Made by a program: the position numbers and the translations under genes. The notes under the pieces were generated by a model. It did not search any database. It was not told the DNA's origin and worked only from the letters and a program-made list of their open reading frames with translations. DNA of 64,000 nucleotides from Aeribacillus composti (lineage in GTDB: Bacteria > Bacillota > Bacilli > Bacillales > Aeribacillaceae), in the NCBI RefSeq assembly GCF_007827555.1, contig NZ_VISS01000013.1, forward strand, positions 1 to 64,000, read 5' to 3'. Positions 46,634 through 55,564 of this stretch are shown here, one piece after another (position 1 is the stretch's first letter; every line of letters begins with the position of its first letter).

Positions 46634-46996
46634 ATGTCAAAAAGGATTTTAGTCGTTGATGATGCAGCATTTATGAGAATGATGATCAAAGATATATTGA
46701 CAAAAAATGGATATGAAGTAGTAGGAGAGGCTGCAGATGGTGCGCAGGCAGTCGAAAAATTTAAAGAATTGCAGCCTGATTTAGTCACGATGGATATTAC
46801 AATGCCTGAAATGGATGGCATCACTGCTTTAAGGGAAATACGCAAAATTAATCCAAATGCAAAAGTTGTCATGTGTTCAGCGATGGGACAGCAGGCAATG
46901 GTAATCGATGCTATTCAAGCTGGTGCCAAAGATTTTATTGTGAAACCTTTTCAGGCCGATCGTGTACTGGAAGCTATTCAAAAGACATTGGGATAA
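46634..46996 (+). CDS. cheY: Chemotaxis response regulator CheY
   Basis: CheY is phosphorylated by CheA and binds the switch; in Bacillus CheY-P favours counter-clockwise rotation (running). The 120 residues have the acidic pocket D9-D10 (LVVDDAAFMR), the phosphorylation site D54 in VTMDITMPEMDG, and the conserved Lys in FIVKPF. ATG 46634 follows GTGAGGAG; the longer in-frame reading is upstream sequence. It is located next to fliY and fliZ, as in B. subtilis. Confidence 0.96.
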   Translation: MSKRILVVDDAAFMRMMIKDILTKNGYEVVGEAADGAQAVEKFKELQPDLVTMDITMPEMDGITALREIRKINPNAKVVMCSAMGQQAMVIDAIQAGAKDFIVKPFQADRVLEAIQKTLG

Positions 46997-47008
46997 GGAG
47001 CATTTGCA

Positions 47009-47650
47009 TTGAAACGACGTATTACATATTTGTGCTGTTTATGGCTGTTGTTTTTTTATGTTCCAATAAACGCCGATTTCGTGCATGCAGCCGCGAAAAA
47101 TCCCACCGTAGAGGAATATTTAAAACAGCAGACATCCGATCAACAGGATGAAAAAAAAGAAGAGAAAGCGACGAACGAATTGGTTGAAGATGGTGGCAAC
47201 AGCACCTCCTTATCAGTATTCGATGTTTTGAAAATGATTTTTACACTTATTCTTGTTTTAGGTCTCTTAATCTTTTTATTAAAATTTTTAAACAAAAAAA
47301 TGAAGCTTCCGCAAGAAACTAAATACTTACAAAATCTCGGCGGCATTTCCTTAGGACAAAACAAGTCCATCCAGCTGGTGAAGGTGGGGAATCGCATTCT
47401 AATCGTTGGCGTCGGGGATACGATTGAACTATTACAAGAAATTAATGATGAAGAGGAATATAAGAAAATTATCGACATGCAGAAAGAGCCCGGCAACAAT
47501 GCTTTTGAACAAAATATGATGCGCTTCATTCTAAATAATCATAAACAAAAGGGTAGCGAGAAGACTTCCTTCAAAAAAGAGCTGGAATCACTATTAAAAG
47601 AAAGACGTGAACAGATGCAGCGTCTTCGGCAGAAAGGATCAAAAAAATGA
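47009..47650 (+). CDS. fliZ: Flagellar biosynthesis protein FliZ (FliO-like)
   Basis: This 213-residue protein is the FliO-type assembly factor for the FliP ring, called FliZ in Bacillus. It has an N-terminal signal-like hydrophobic stretch (about 5-30), a short outside part rich in Glu and Lys, a membrane segment near 70-91 (VLKMIFTLILVLGLLIFLLKF), and a cytoplasmic FliO-like domain with LGGISLGQNKSIQLVKVGNRILIVGVGD. The start is TTG 47009, eight bases after AAGGAG. It overlaps the fliP start by four bases. Confidence 0.92.
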   Translation: MKRRITYLCCLWLLFFYVPINADFVHAAAKNPTVEEYLKQQTSDQQDEKKEEKATNELVEDGGNSTSLSVFDVLKMIFTLILVLGLLIFLLKFLNKKMKLPQETKYLQNLGGISLGQNKSIQLVKVGNRILIVGVGDTIELLQEINDEEEYKKIIDMQKEPGNNAFEQNMMRFILNNHKQKGSEKTSFKKELESLLKERREQMQRLRQKGSKK

Positions 47651-48312
47651 GTGAGTTCTTTAGCTATTTTAATCAAAATGATCCGGAAAATGTTGCGACG
47701 ACTGTGAAGCTTTTGCTTCTGCTCACCGTTTTGTCAATTGCACCAGGGATATTGATTTTAATGACTTGCTTTACGCGCATCGTCATCGTGTTATCGTTTG
47801 TGCGAACTTCGCTTGCTACCCAGCAAATGCCGCCCAACCAAGTGCTCATCGGCCTTGCACTTTTTTTAACCTTTTTTATAATGGGACCGACTTTTCAAGA
47901 AATACATGAAAAAGCTTTGAATCCTTTGTTCAACAATGAAATAACCATTGAGGAAGCGTATGAACAGGCGGAAAAGCCGATAAAGGAATTTATGAGCAAA
48001 CATACGAGACAAAAAGATTTAGCTTTGTTTTTGAATTACGCCAATATTGAAAATCCTGAGACGATTGACGATATTCCGCTCGTGGCTTTAGTGCCTGCAT
48101 TTGCCATCAGCGAATTAAAAACAGCGTTTCAAATAGGTTTTATGATCTTTATTCCTTTTTTAATCATTGACATGGTTGTATCAAGTGTCCTCATGTCAAT
48201 GGGAATGATGATGCTTCCTCCTGTCATGATATCATTGCCTTTTAAAATATTGCTGTTTGTGCTCGTGGACGGCTGGTACTTAGTTGTCAAATCATTGCTG
48301 CAAAGTTTTTAA
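47647..48312 (+). CDS. fliP: Flagellar export gate protein FliP
   Basis: FliP is the main ring of the export gate, five copies around FliR and FliQ. The 221 residues are strongly hydrophobic, with about four membrane segments and the signatures LILMTCFTRIVIVLSFVR, QQMPPNQVLIGLALFLTFFIMGP and MISLPFKILLFVLVDGW. No cleavable signal peptide is apparent, as for B. subtilis FliP. The ATG overlaps the fliZ stop (ATGA). fliQ follows after 17 bases. Confidence 0.97.
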   Translation: MSEFFSYFNQNDPENVATTVKLLLLLTVLSIAPGILILMTCFTRIVIVLSFVRTSLATQQMPPNQVLIGLALFLTFFIMGPTFQEIHEKALNPLFNNEITIEEAYEQAEKPIKEFMSKHTRQKDLALFLNYANIENPETIDDIPLVALVPAFAISELKTAFQIGFMIFIPFLIIDMVVSSVLMSMGMMMLPPVMISLPFKILLFVLVDGWYLVVKSLLQSF

Positions 48313-48329
48313 AATAAGTAGGTGAGCCA

Positions 48330-48599
48330 ATGAGTACCGAAATGATCCTTTCCATAGCAGAAAAAGCGGTTTATACAACTTTAATGATCAGTGGGCCACT
48401 TCTTTTAATATCGCTTGTTGTCGGCTTAATTGTCAGCATCTTTCAAGCAACGACACAAATACAGGAACAGACATTGGCGTTCATACCAAAAATTGTGGCT
48501 GTTTTGGTCGGATTGATTATTTTTGGCCCATGGATGCTATCTGTCATTTTGTCGTATACACATAATATTTTCAGCAATCTCAATCAATTTGTTGGATGA
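48330..48599 (+). CDS. fliQ: Flagellar export gate protein FliQ
   Basis: FliQ is the small export-gate subunit. The 89 residues form two membrane hairpin helices (about 16-38 and 52-73) with the conserved SLVVGLIVSIFQATTQIQEQTL connecting part. GTAGGTGAG precedes ATG 48330. It is part of fliPQR-flhBA, in the standard order. Confidence 0.96.
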   Translation: MSTEMILSIAEKAVYTTLMISGPLLLISLVVGLIVSIFQATTQIQEQTLAFIPKIVAVLVGLIIFGPWMLSVILSYTHNIFSNLNQFVG

Positions 48600-48604
48600 G
48601 TTGA

Positions 48605-49381
48605 ATGATGATGCTGGAGTATTATCCGCTTTTTTTGCTTGTGTTTACAAGAATAACAGCTTTTATTGCAACACTTCCATTATTTTCATATCGGAATATT
48701 CCGATGCGGTTTAAAATTGGCATGTCTTTTTTCCTTTCCCTTATCATCGTCATGACGATCGATGAGGGAAAGGTTGACTTAGATGCGAATTTCTACCCGC
48801 TGATAATAAAAGAAGTTTTAATCGGACTATTCATTGGTCTGATCGCATATATCATCATGTCAGCTGTCCACATTGCAGGAAGCTTAATCGATTTTCAAAT
48901 GGGGTTTATCATCGCGAATATTATTGATCCGCAGACAGGAGTTCAAACGCCGTTAATTGGACAATTTCTTTATTCTTTTGCCCTATTGCTCATGCTGAGC
49001 CTAAACGGGCACCATATGCTGATTAACGGGATTGTATACAGTTTTCAAGTAATCCCTCCGGATCAATATTTTATTCCGATTTCTGATGGAGCTGTTGCCG
49101 AACAAGTTTTGAAGGCGTTCAGCAAAATGTTTCTCGTAGCATTTCAAATGGCGCTTCCGATAGTCGCTTCGCTCTTTTTAGTTGACCTTGCTCTAGGGAT
49201 TGTTGCCCGGACAGTTCCGCAAATGAATGTATTTGTCATTGGGTTTGCCATTAAAATTGGCGTCAGCTTTCTGATGATGGTGCTCGTTTTAGGCATTATA
49301 TTTATGCTGATTCAGGGGCTTTTCCAATACATGTTCGATGTGATGAGAACCTTAATGAATTTATTAGGTGATGGCGCATGA
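48605..49381 (+). CDS. fliR: Flagellar export gate protein FliR
   Basis: FliR forms the core of the export gate with FliP and FliQ. The 258 residues have about six membrane segments and conserved sections SAVHIAGSLIDFQMGF, NGHHMLINGIV and the C-terminal membrane helices near 205-240. The start is taken at ATG 48605, the first of three adjacent ATG codons; the ribosome binding site is weak, so coupling to fliQ is likely. It overlaps flhB by four bases. Confidence 0.94.
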   Translation: MMMLEYYPLFLLVFTRITAFIATLPLFSYRNIPMRFKIGMSFFLSLIIVMTIDEGKVDLDANFYPLIIKEVLIGLFIGLIAYIIMSAVHIAGSLIDFQMGFIIANIIDPQTGVQTPLIGQFLYSFALLLMLSLNGHHMLINGIVYSFQVIPPDQYFIPISDGAVAEQVLKAFSKMFLVAFQMALPIVASLFLVDLALGIVARTVPQMNVFVIGFAIKIGVSFLMMVLVLGIIFMLIQGLFQYMFDVMRTLMNLLGDGA

Positions 49382-50460
49382 ATTATTTACCGTTAGATTT
49401 GCAATATTTTGCCGGAGAAAAAACGGAAAAAGCGACTCCGAGAAAGCGGCAGGATGTCAGGAAAAAAGGGCAGGTTGCCAAGAGTCCCGATTTGAACACA
49501 GCCATCACCATGTTTTTAGTTTTTCTGTCATTGCTGTTTTTCGGGAAAACGGTGATTGATAATATTTTAAACATGTTCCATTCTACTTTTGAAGATTATT
49601 TGTTGACGGATATCACAGAAGAAAATGTGCATTCAATCTTTAATAAATATGTATTGGAAGGCGCTCAAATTACCGCTCCATTCATGATAGCAGCCTTCGT
49701 TGCTGGAGTTTTCAGTAATTATATTCAAGTTGGATTTCTTTTTACAACTGAACCGTTGAAAATGAAATTAAATAAACTGAATCCGATTGAAGGATTTAAA
49801 CGCATATATTCCATTCGGGCAATTGTCGAGCTTTTGAAATCGATCTTAAAAGTTTTCTTTATCGGCGGGGTAACCTTTGCGTATATTTATTTCAATTGGC
49901 AGGAGATTTTGCGACTTCCGCAAATGCCGCTTGAACGAGCTTTTGCTTCAATTTCAAAGCTGGCGGTGCAGATAGGACTATATGCTTCAGGTGCGCTTTT
50001 GTTCATCGCATTGCTAGATTACTTGTATCAAAGATGGGATTTCGAAAAAAACATTCGCATGTCTAAGCAGGAAGTAAAAGATGAGTACAAAAAAATGGAA
50101 GGCGACCCGTTAATTAGATCGAGAATTAAACAGAAACAAAGGGAAATGGCGATGAGAAGGATGATGCAGGAAATTCCGAAAGCTGATGTCGTCATTACGA
50201 ACCCTACTCATTATGCAGTTGCCTTAAAGTATGATGAAAAGGAACACGATGCACCTGTCGTAGTTGCAAAAGGAACAGATTTTGTCGCGCAAAAGATCAA
50301 GCAAATTGCCAAAGCCCATGAAATCATAACAGTCGAAAACAGGCAGCTCGCTCGTTCCTTGTATGACCAAGTGGAAATTGGCGAGATGATTCCTGAACAA
50401 TTTTTTAAGGCTGTGGCTGAAATTTTAGCTTATGTTTATCGTCAAAAACAAAAAGTGTAA
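49378..50460 (+). CDS. flhB: Flagellar export switch protein FlhB
   Basis: FlhB sits at the export gate, self-cleaves at NPTH, and switches substrates from rod-hook to filament type. The 360 residues have an N-terminal RKRQDVRKKGQVAKS region, four membrane segments (about 35-205), and a cytoplasmic domain with N275-P276-T277-H278 followed by YAVALKYDEKEHDAP. YlqH at 22373-22642 mirrors this last domain without the cleavage motif. The start overlaps fliR. flhA follows after 23 bases. Confidence 0.97.
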   Translation: MNYLPLDLQYFAGEKTEKATPRKRQDVRKKGQVAKSPDLNTAITMFLVFLSLLFFGKTVIDNILNMFHSTFEDYLLTDITEENVHSIFNKYVLEGAQITAPFMIAAFVAGVFSNYIQVGFLFTTEPLKMKLNKLNPIEGFKRIYSIRAIVELLKSILKVFFIGGVTFAYIYFNWQEILRLPQMPLERAFASISKLAVQIGLYASGALLFIALLDYLYQRWDFEKNIRMSKQEVKDEYKKMEGDPLIRSRIKQKQREMAMRRMMQEIPKADVVITNPTHYAVALKYDEKEHDAPVVVAKGTDFVAQKIKQIAKAHEIITVENRQLARSLYDQVEIGEMIPEQFFKAVAEILAYVYRQKQKV

Positions 50461-50483
50461 CAATTTTGCTAGGAGGAAGTATC

Positions 50484-52517
50484 ATGTCAGCAAGAGATTT
50501 ATCGGTTATAGTAGCTGTCATTTTAATTGTTGCCATGCTTATCATCCCGCTGCCTTCATGGCTGCTGAGCATATTGATTATCATTAATATATCTCTTGCC
50601 TTGCTCGTCCTCCTTACATCCATGAACATTGAAAAGCCTTTACAATTTTCAATCTTTCCTTCTCTTTTGCTTTTGTTAACGTTATATCGACTCGGCTTAA
50701 ACGTTTCCACAACGCGTTCGATTTTAGCTAATGGAGAAGCGGGAACAGTCGTGGAAACGTTTGGAACTTTTGTTGTCGGTGGAAATATCCTTGTTGGTTT
50801 TGTCGTATTTATCATTTTAGTTATTATTCAATTTGTTGTCATTACAAAAGGATCTGAACGGGTAGCAGAAGTGGCAGCCCGCTTTACGCTTGATGCCATG
50901 CCCGGTAAGCAGATGAGTATTGATGCAGACTTGAATGCGGGAATCATCTCGGAAGACGAGGCAAAAAAACGGAGAGAAACGATTGCAAGAGAAGCAGATT
51001 TTTATGGCGCAATGGACGGAGCAAGCAAATTTGTAAAAGGAGATGCGATTGCTGGTGTCATAATTGTGCTGATCAATATTATTTTCGGAATTATCATCGG
51101 CATGATCCAGCAGGGGCTTTCTTTTCAAGAAGCTGTTTCAAAATTCACGCTTCTTACAGTTGGAGATGGATTAGTCAGCCAAATTCCAGCTTTATTAATC
51201 TCAACGGCAACAGGGATTGTTGTCACGAGAGCTGCTTCTGACGGAAATTTAGGACAAGACATTACGAACCAGCTTTTAGCATTTCCAAAGCTGCTGTATG
51301 TTACCGCAGGAATCATCTTTATTTTAGGTATTGTTACTCCGATTGGTCCGATCGTAACAACTCCGATCGCTCTCATGTTTGCTTTCTTAGCATTTGCGAT
51401 GAATCGTACGAAGAAACAAATTGAAAAAGACGAAGAGATTGTTGAAGAAGAAGTGGAAATGAACGAAGCGAAAAGTCCGGAGCAAGTGATGAATCTGTTA
51501 TCGATGGATCCAATTGAATTTGAATTCGGATATGGTTTAATTCCTCTTGCTGATAGCGGACAAGGGGGAGACCTGTTGGATCGGATCGTAATGATCAGAA
51601 GGCAGCTTGCCGTAGAATTGGGCCTTGTCATTCCTGTCGTCCGAATACGGGATAATATCCAATTAAAGCCGAATGAATACAGATTAAAAATTAAAGGAAA
51701 CGAAGCGGCGAAAGGTGAAATTATGCTCGATCATTATTTGGCGATGGCGCCAGGAATGGATAATGATTCGATTGAAGGGATTGACACAATTGAGCCTTCG
51801 TTTGGACTTCCTGCAAAATGGATCAGCGAACATTTAAAAGAACAAGCTGAATTGGCAGGATATACGGTCGTCGATCCTCCTAGCGTTGTTTCTACTCACA
51901 TTACGGAAACGATCCGGAGGCATGCTCATGAATTGCTTGGACGACACGAAACAAAACAGCTTGTCGATCATTTAAAAGAAACATACCCGATATTAGTGGA
52001 AGAAGTTACGCCGAATCCACTTTCTATAGGAGATATTCAAAAAGTTTTGGCGAAACTGCTTAAAGAAAAAATTTCTATTCGAAATTTGCCGGTTATTTTT
52101 GAAACATTAGCTGACTATGCCAAATTTACAACAGATCCGGAAATTTTAGCTGAATATGTAAGACAGTCGCTGGCAAAACAAATTACAAGCCAGTATGCAA
52201 AAGAAGGGGAGACATTGAAAGTCATTACTCTCTCCGCTCAAGTAGAAAAAGCCATTGCCGATGGCGTGCAGCAAACGGAACGAGGAACCTTTTTGTCATT
52301 GGAGCCGCATGTATCACAAAGGATTGTCGAAGCCATTGCAAAAAATGTGGAACAGCTGGCAATGGAAGAGCAAACGCCAATCTTGCTCTGCTCGCCTTCT
52401 GTTAGAATGTATGCACGGCAGCTGATCGAGCGATATTTGCCTGATGTACCCGTATTGTCATACAACGAACTTGAATCAAACATTGAAGTACAAAGTGTCG
52501 GAGTGGTGAATATTTAA
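50484..52517 (+). CDS. flhA: Flagellar export protein FlhA
   Basis: FlhA is the large export-gate protein that binds chaperone-substrate complexes. The 677 residues have an N-terminal membrane half with about eight segments (to ~325), the FHIPEP-family motif LTLYRLGLNVSTTRSILANG, and a cytoplasmic half from about 340. ATG 50484 follows TAGGAGG; the reading from TTG 50466 crosses that site. The length equals that of B. subtilis FlhA. The stop overlaps the flhF start by one base. Confidence 0.97.
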   Translation: MSARDLSVIVAVILIVAMLIIPLPSWLLSILIIINISLALLVLLTSMNIEKPLQFSIFPSLLLLLTLYRLGLNVSTTRSILANGEAGTVVETFGTFVVGGNILVGFVVFIILVIIQFVVITKGSERVAEVAARFTLDAMPGKQMSIDADLNAGIISEDEAKKRRETIAREADFYGAMDGASKFVKGDAIAGVIIVLINIIFGIIIGMIQQGLSFQEAVSKFTLLTVGDGLVSQIPALLISTATGIVVTRAASDGNLGQDITNQLLAFPKLLYVTAGIIFILGIVTPIGPIVTTPIALMFAFLAFAMNRTKKQIEKDEEIVEEEVEMNEAKSPEQVMNLLSMDPIEFEFGYGLIPLADSGQGGDLLDRIVMIRRQLAVELGLVIPVVRIRDNIQLKPNEYRLKIKGNEAAKGEIMLDHYLAMAPGMDNDSIEGIDTIEPSFGLPAKWISEHLKEQAELAGYTVVDPPSVVSTHITETIRRHAHELLGRHETKQLVDHLKETYPILVEEVTPNPLSIGDIQKVLAKLLKEKISIRNLPVIFETLADYAKFTTDPEILAEYVRQSLAKQITSQYAKEGETLKVITLSAQVEKAIADGVQQTERGTFLSLEPHVSQRIVEAIAKNVEQLAMEEQTPILLCSPSVRMYARQLIERYLPDVPVLSYNELESNIEVQSVGVVNI

Positions 52518-53605
52518 TGAAGATTAAAAAATTCAAAGCCCATACTATGCAAGAGGCGATGAAGACGATTCGCAGCCAACTCGGTCAAAATGCTGTCATC
52601 CTCAATTCGAAAGTCGTCTATACTGGTGGATTTCTAGGAATGTTTAAGAAAAAAATGATTGAAGTGGTGGCGGGCATTGACGAAGAAGATGAAATGATCA
52701 GCGGGTTCCAAAAAGAAAAAATAGAACATCAAACGGACCAACAATTAGAGATGTCTCCTGTACTGAATGAAATAAAAAAACTGAAGGATCTCGTTCAATC
52801 CATGTCCGTAAACAGTACTGTTATTCATCCTGACCTAAAAGAGATCGAACAAAAAATTGATTCGTTAGGTTTGCTGCAGCCGATTAAACAGGATGTGATC
52901 GCATCTATACTGGAAACGTATTTGATTCATCAAAAAAAGCTGACAAACGAACAGCTGGAATTTCAATTGAAGAAAGAGTTAAAAAAGAGAATTTCGGACA
53001 TTCCTTTTCACGGCATTACTTTTTCAAAAAAATTTGTGAATGTTGTAGGACCAACCGGTGTTGGAAAAACGACGACATTGGCAAAGCTTGCCGCAATCTG
53101 CAAAATAAATTACAAGAAAAAAATCGGATTTCTTACGACGGACACTTATCGAATTGCTGCGATCGATCAATTAAAAACATATGCCGAAATTTTAAATGCC
53201 CCGCTTGAAGTTTGTTATAACTCATTTGATTTTCAGGAAGGGAAAAAGAAGCTGAATGACTGCGACATCGTTTTTATTGACACAGCGGGCCGGAACTTCC
53301 TTGAACAGCAATATGTGCAAGATTTAAGCGAAACCATTGACTTTCAGGATGAAATGGAAACATTTTTAGTATTTTCTTTAACTTCAAAATTTGAAGATAT
53401 GGAAAAAGTTTATAACCAATTTTCTCATTTGCCGATTCATCAATTTATTTTTACTAAACATGACGAAACCTCCTCTTATGGAGCTATGTATAACATCGTC
53501 TACAAAACAAAGATTGGTGCCGGATATATGACTGACGGTCAAGATGTTCCAGACGACATTCATAAGCTGGATCATGAAACTTTTATTCAATATTTAATGG
53601 GGTAG
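52517..53605 (+). CDS. flhF: SRP-type GTPase FlhF
   Basis: FlhF is the third SRP GTPase, which places flagellar basal bodies and works with FlhG. The 362 residues have a short basic B domain (MKIKKFKAHTMQEAMKTIRSQLG), a helical N domain, and a G domain with [16 protein letters not shown] near 177-192, TDTYRIAAIDQLKTYAEIL and DTAGRN. Its start overlaps the flhA stop. flhG follows directly, as is usual. Confidence 0.96.
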   Translation: MKIKKFKAHTMQEAMKTIRSQLGQNAVILNSKVVYTGGFLGMFKKKMIEVVAGIDEEDEMISGFQKEKIEHQTDQQLEMSPVLNEIKKLKDLVQSMSVNSTVIHPDLKEIEQKIDSLGLLQPIKQDVIASILETYLIHQKKLTNEQLEFQLKKELKKRISDIPFHGITFSKKFVNVVGPTGVGKTTTLAKLAAICKINYKKKIGFLTTDTYRIAAIDQLKTYAEILNAPLEVCYNSFDFQEGKKKLNDCDIVFIDTAGRNFLEQQYVQDLSETIDFQDEMETFLVFSLTSKFEDMEKVYNQFSHLPIHQFIFTKHDETSSYGAMYNIVYKTKIGAGYMTDGQDVPDDIHKLDHETFIQYLMG

Positions 53606-53611
53606 CAGGAT

Positions 53612-54487
53612 ATGGATCAAGCAGAACAACTCAGAAAGATTATTCAACAAAACAAATATGCGGTGATAAAAGACTCTCCGCCTAACCGTCATGCAAAAAC
53701 AGTGGCTGTGATTAGCGGAAAAGGGGGAGTCGGCAAATCGAATTTCGTTTTAAATTTCGCTTTAAACTTGATCAAAAAACGAAACGACCGTGTGCTGCTG
53801 GTAGATTGCGATATTGGGATGGCAAACATCGATCTTTTGCTGGGACAGCAGTATCAAGAAAGATCAATTGTCGATTTGCTGAAAAACCGCATTGGAATTG
53901 AACAAATTATCAAAAAAGGTCCTTTAAATTTGCAGTATTTGTCAGGAGGAATGAGCCTTTCCAATATTGTCACAATCGATGAAGCAGAGTTTCAATTTTT
54001 TCTTTACGAGCTTGAAAGAATAATAGAGAAATACGACACCATCTTATTTGATATGGGGGCAGGAATTTCGAAAGACAGCTTGAAATTTTTGCTTGCAGTG
54101 GACGAAATTATCGTCATTACGACGCCTGAACCGACATCGATTATGGACGCCTACAGTGCGATAAAGCTCATTCACCAGTTCGATCAAGAAAAGGTGATGA
54201 AAGTAGTTGTCAATCGATTCAAGAAAAACATTGAAGCGAAAGAAACATGGGAAAAAATTAGAACCACTGCAGAGCGTTTTTTACATAAAACAATTGATTT
54301 GCTCGGCAGTTTGCCGGAGGATGATCATGTGCAGAAATCAGTCATGGAACAAATTCCGTTTATTTTGCGTTTTCCGAATGCTCCTATATCGAAAGCACTA
54401 GAAAATATAACAGAGATGTACTTAAATGGTAAAATAAAAAGAAAAGGATTTATTCATTCTCTTAGATCTTTGTTTTCAAGTAGGTGA
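53612..54487 (+). CDS. flhG: MinD-like ATPase FlhG (YlxH)
   Basis: FlhG is a MinD-family ATPase that controls flagellar number and pattern and stimulates FlhF GTPase. The 291 residues have an N-terminal FlhF-activating stretch (about 1-25), the deviant Walker A SGKGGVGKSN near 35-44, VDCDIGMANIDLLLG, and a C-terminal amphipathic membrane helix (KRKGFIHSLRSLFSS). ATG 53612 follows AGCAGGAT. It ends at the start of cheB with overlap. Confidence 0.95.
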   Translation: MDQAEQLRKIIQQNKYAVIKDSPPNRHAKTVAVISGKGGVGKSNFVLNFALNLIKKRNDRVLLVDCDIGMANIDLLLGQQYQERSIVDLLKNRIGIEQIIKKGPLNLQYLSGGMSLSNIVTIDEAEFQFFLYELERIIEKYDTILFDMGAGISKDSLKFLLAVDEIIVITTPEPTSIMDAYSAIKLIHQFDQEKVMKVVVNRFKKNIEAKETWEKIRTTAERFLHKTIDLLGSLPEDDHVQKSVMEQIPFILRFPNAPISKALENITEMYLNGKIKRKGFIHSLRSLFSSR

Positions 54488-54492
54488 TGTTT

Positions 54493-55545
54493 TTGAGTCG
54501 TGTAAAGGTTTTGGTTATTGATGATTCGGCATTTATGAGAAAGTTGATTTCCGATTTGCTTTTAGAGAGTCCTTCCATCGATGTGATTGGCACAGCTAAA
54601 AATGGAAAAGAAGGAATTGAAAAGATCGCAGAGCTTGATCCTGATGTTGTGACGCTAGATATTGAAATGCCGGTTTTAAACGGGCTTGATACTTTGCAGA
54701 TTATCATGGACAAGTTTCCAAGGCCAGTCATTATGCTTTCAAGTTCGACGAAAGAAGGAGCCGAAAACACGATAAAATCTTTAGCTTTCGGAGCGTTTGA
54801 TTTTATCCCGAAACCTTCCGGCTCCATATCTCTTGACATATTTAAAGTGAAAGAAGAATTAATTGCAAAAGTTCTAGCAGCAAAACGGGCAAAAGAAAAA
54901 GTTCAGATGTTAAAAAAAGAGATCGACACATTTCCTCGAAAGGAGATGATGAAAGAAAAGAGCCATCGACAGCGAAAAAAATCTTTAATTGCCATTGGAA
55001 CTTCTACTGGCGGACCGAGCACCCTTCAAAAAATCGTTCCATGCTTCCCGAAAAACCTGAATTCGCCGATTTTCATCGTACAGCATATGCCGCCAGGATT
55101 TACAAAATCGTTGGCTGAACGATTAAATGAAATGTCAAACATCGAAGTAAAAGAAGGCGAGCATCAAGAAATCGTCAGAAATGGGGTAGCATACATAGCG
55201 CCTGGAGGCAGCCATATGAAAGTAATAGAAAAACAAGGGAATTTATTCATTGAACTGGATCAATCGGAAAAAAAGAGAGGGCACAGACCTTCAGTAGATG
55301 TACTGTTTGAATCTTTATCGAATTTAAAATATTATCAAACGATTGCTTGTATTTTAACGGGAATGGGTTCTGACGGGACAAAAGGATTGAAAGCATTAAA
55401 AGAAAGGACAGATGCGACAGGGATCGCACAGTCCGAAAAAACCTCCATTATATTTGGGATGCCAAAATCCGCCATCCAAGCGAATGTGGTTGATTACGTG
55501 GAAGATTTAATGGAAATTCCGTATTTAATTCAAAAGCTGATCTAA
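54493..55545 (+). CDS. cheB: Chemotaxis methylesterase CheB
   Basis: CheB demethylates chemoreceptors for adaptation when phosphorylated by CheA. The 350 residues have an N-terminal receiver with D10-D11 and phosphorylation site D56 (TLDIEMPVLNG), a linker, and the C-terminal methylesterase with the Ser motif GTSTGGPSTLQK, His in QHMPPGFTKSLA and Asp in GMGSDGTKGL. TTG 54493 was chosen because AGGTGATG lies 5 bases upstream; ATG 54487 or GTG 54484 would add two or three residues and overlap flhG. Confidence 0.92.
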   Translation: MSRVKVLVIDDSAFMRKLISDLLLESPSIDVIGTAKNGKEGIEKIAELDPDVVTLDIEMPVLNGLDTLQIIMDKFPRPVIMLSSSTKEGAENTIKSLAFGAFDFIPKPSGSISLDIFKVKEELIAKVLAAKRAKEKVQMLKKEIDTFPRKEMMKEKSHRQRKKSLIAIGTSTGGPSTLQKIVPCFPKNLNSPIFIVQHMPPGFTKSLAERLNEMSNIEVKEGEHQEIVRNGVAYIAPGGSHMKVIEKQGNLFIELDQSEKKRGHRPSVDVLFESLSNLKYYQTIACILTGMGSDGTKGLKALKERTDATGIAQSEKTSIIFGMPKSAIQANVVDYVEDLMEIPYLIQKLI

Positions 55546-55564
55546 ATCCAAGGAGTGTGCTGCC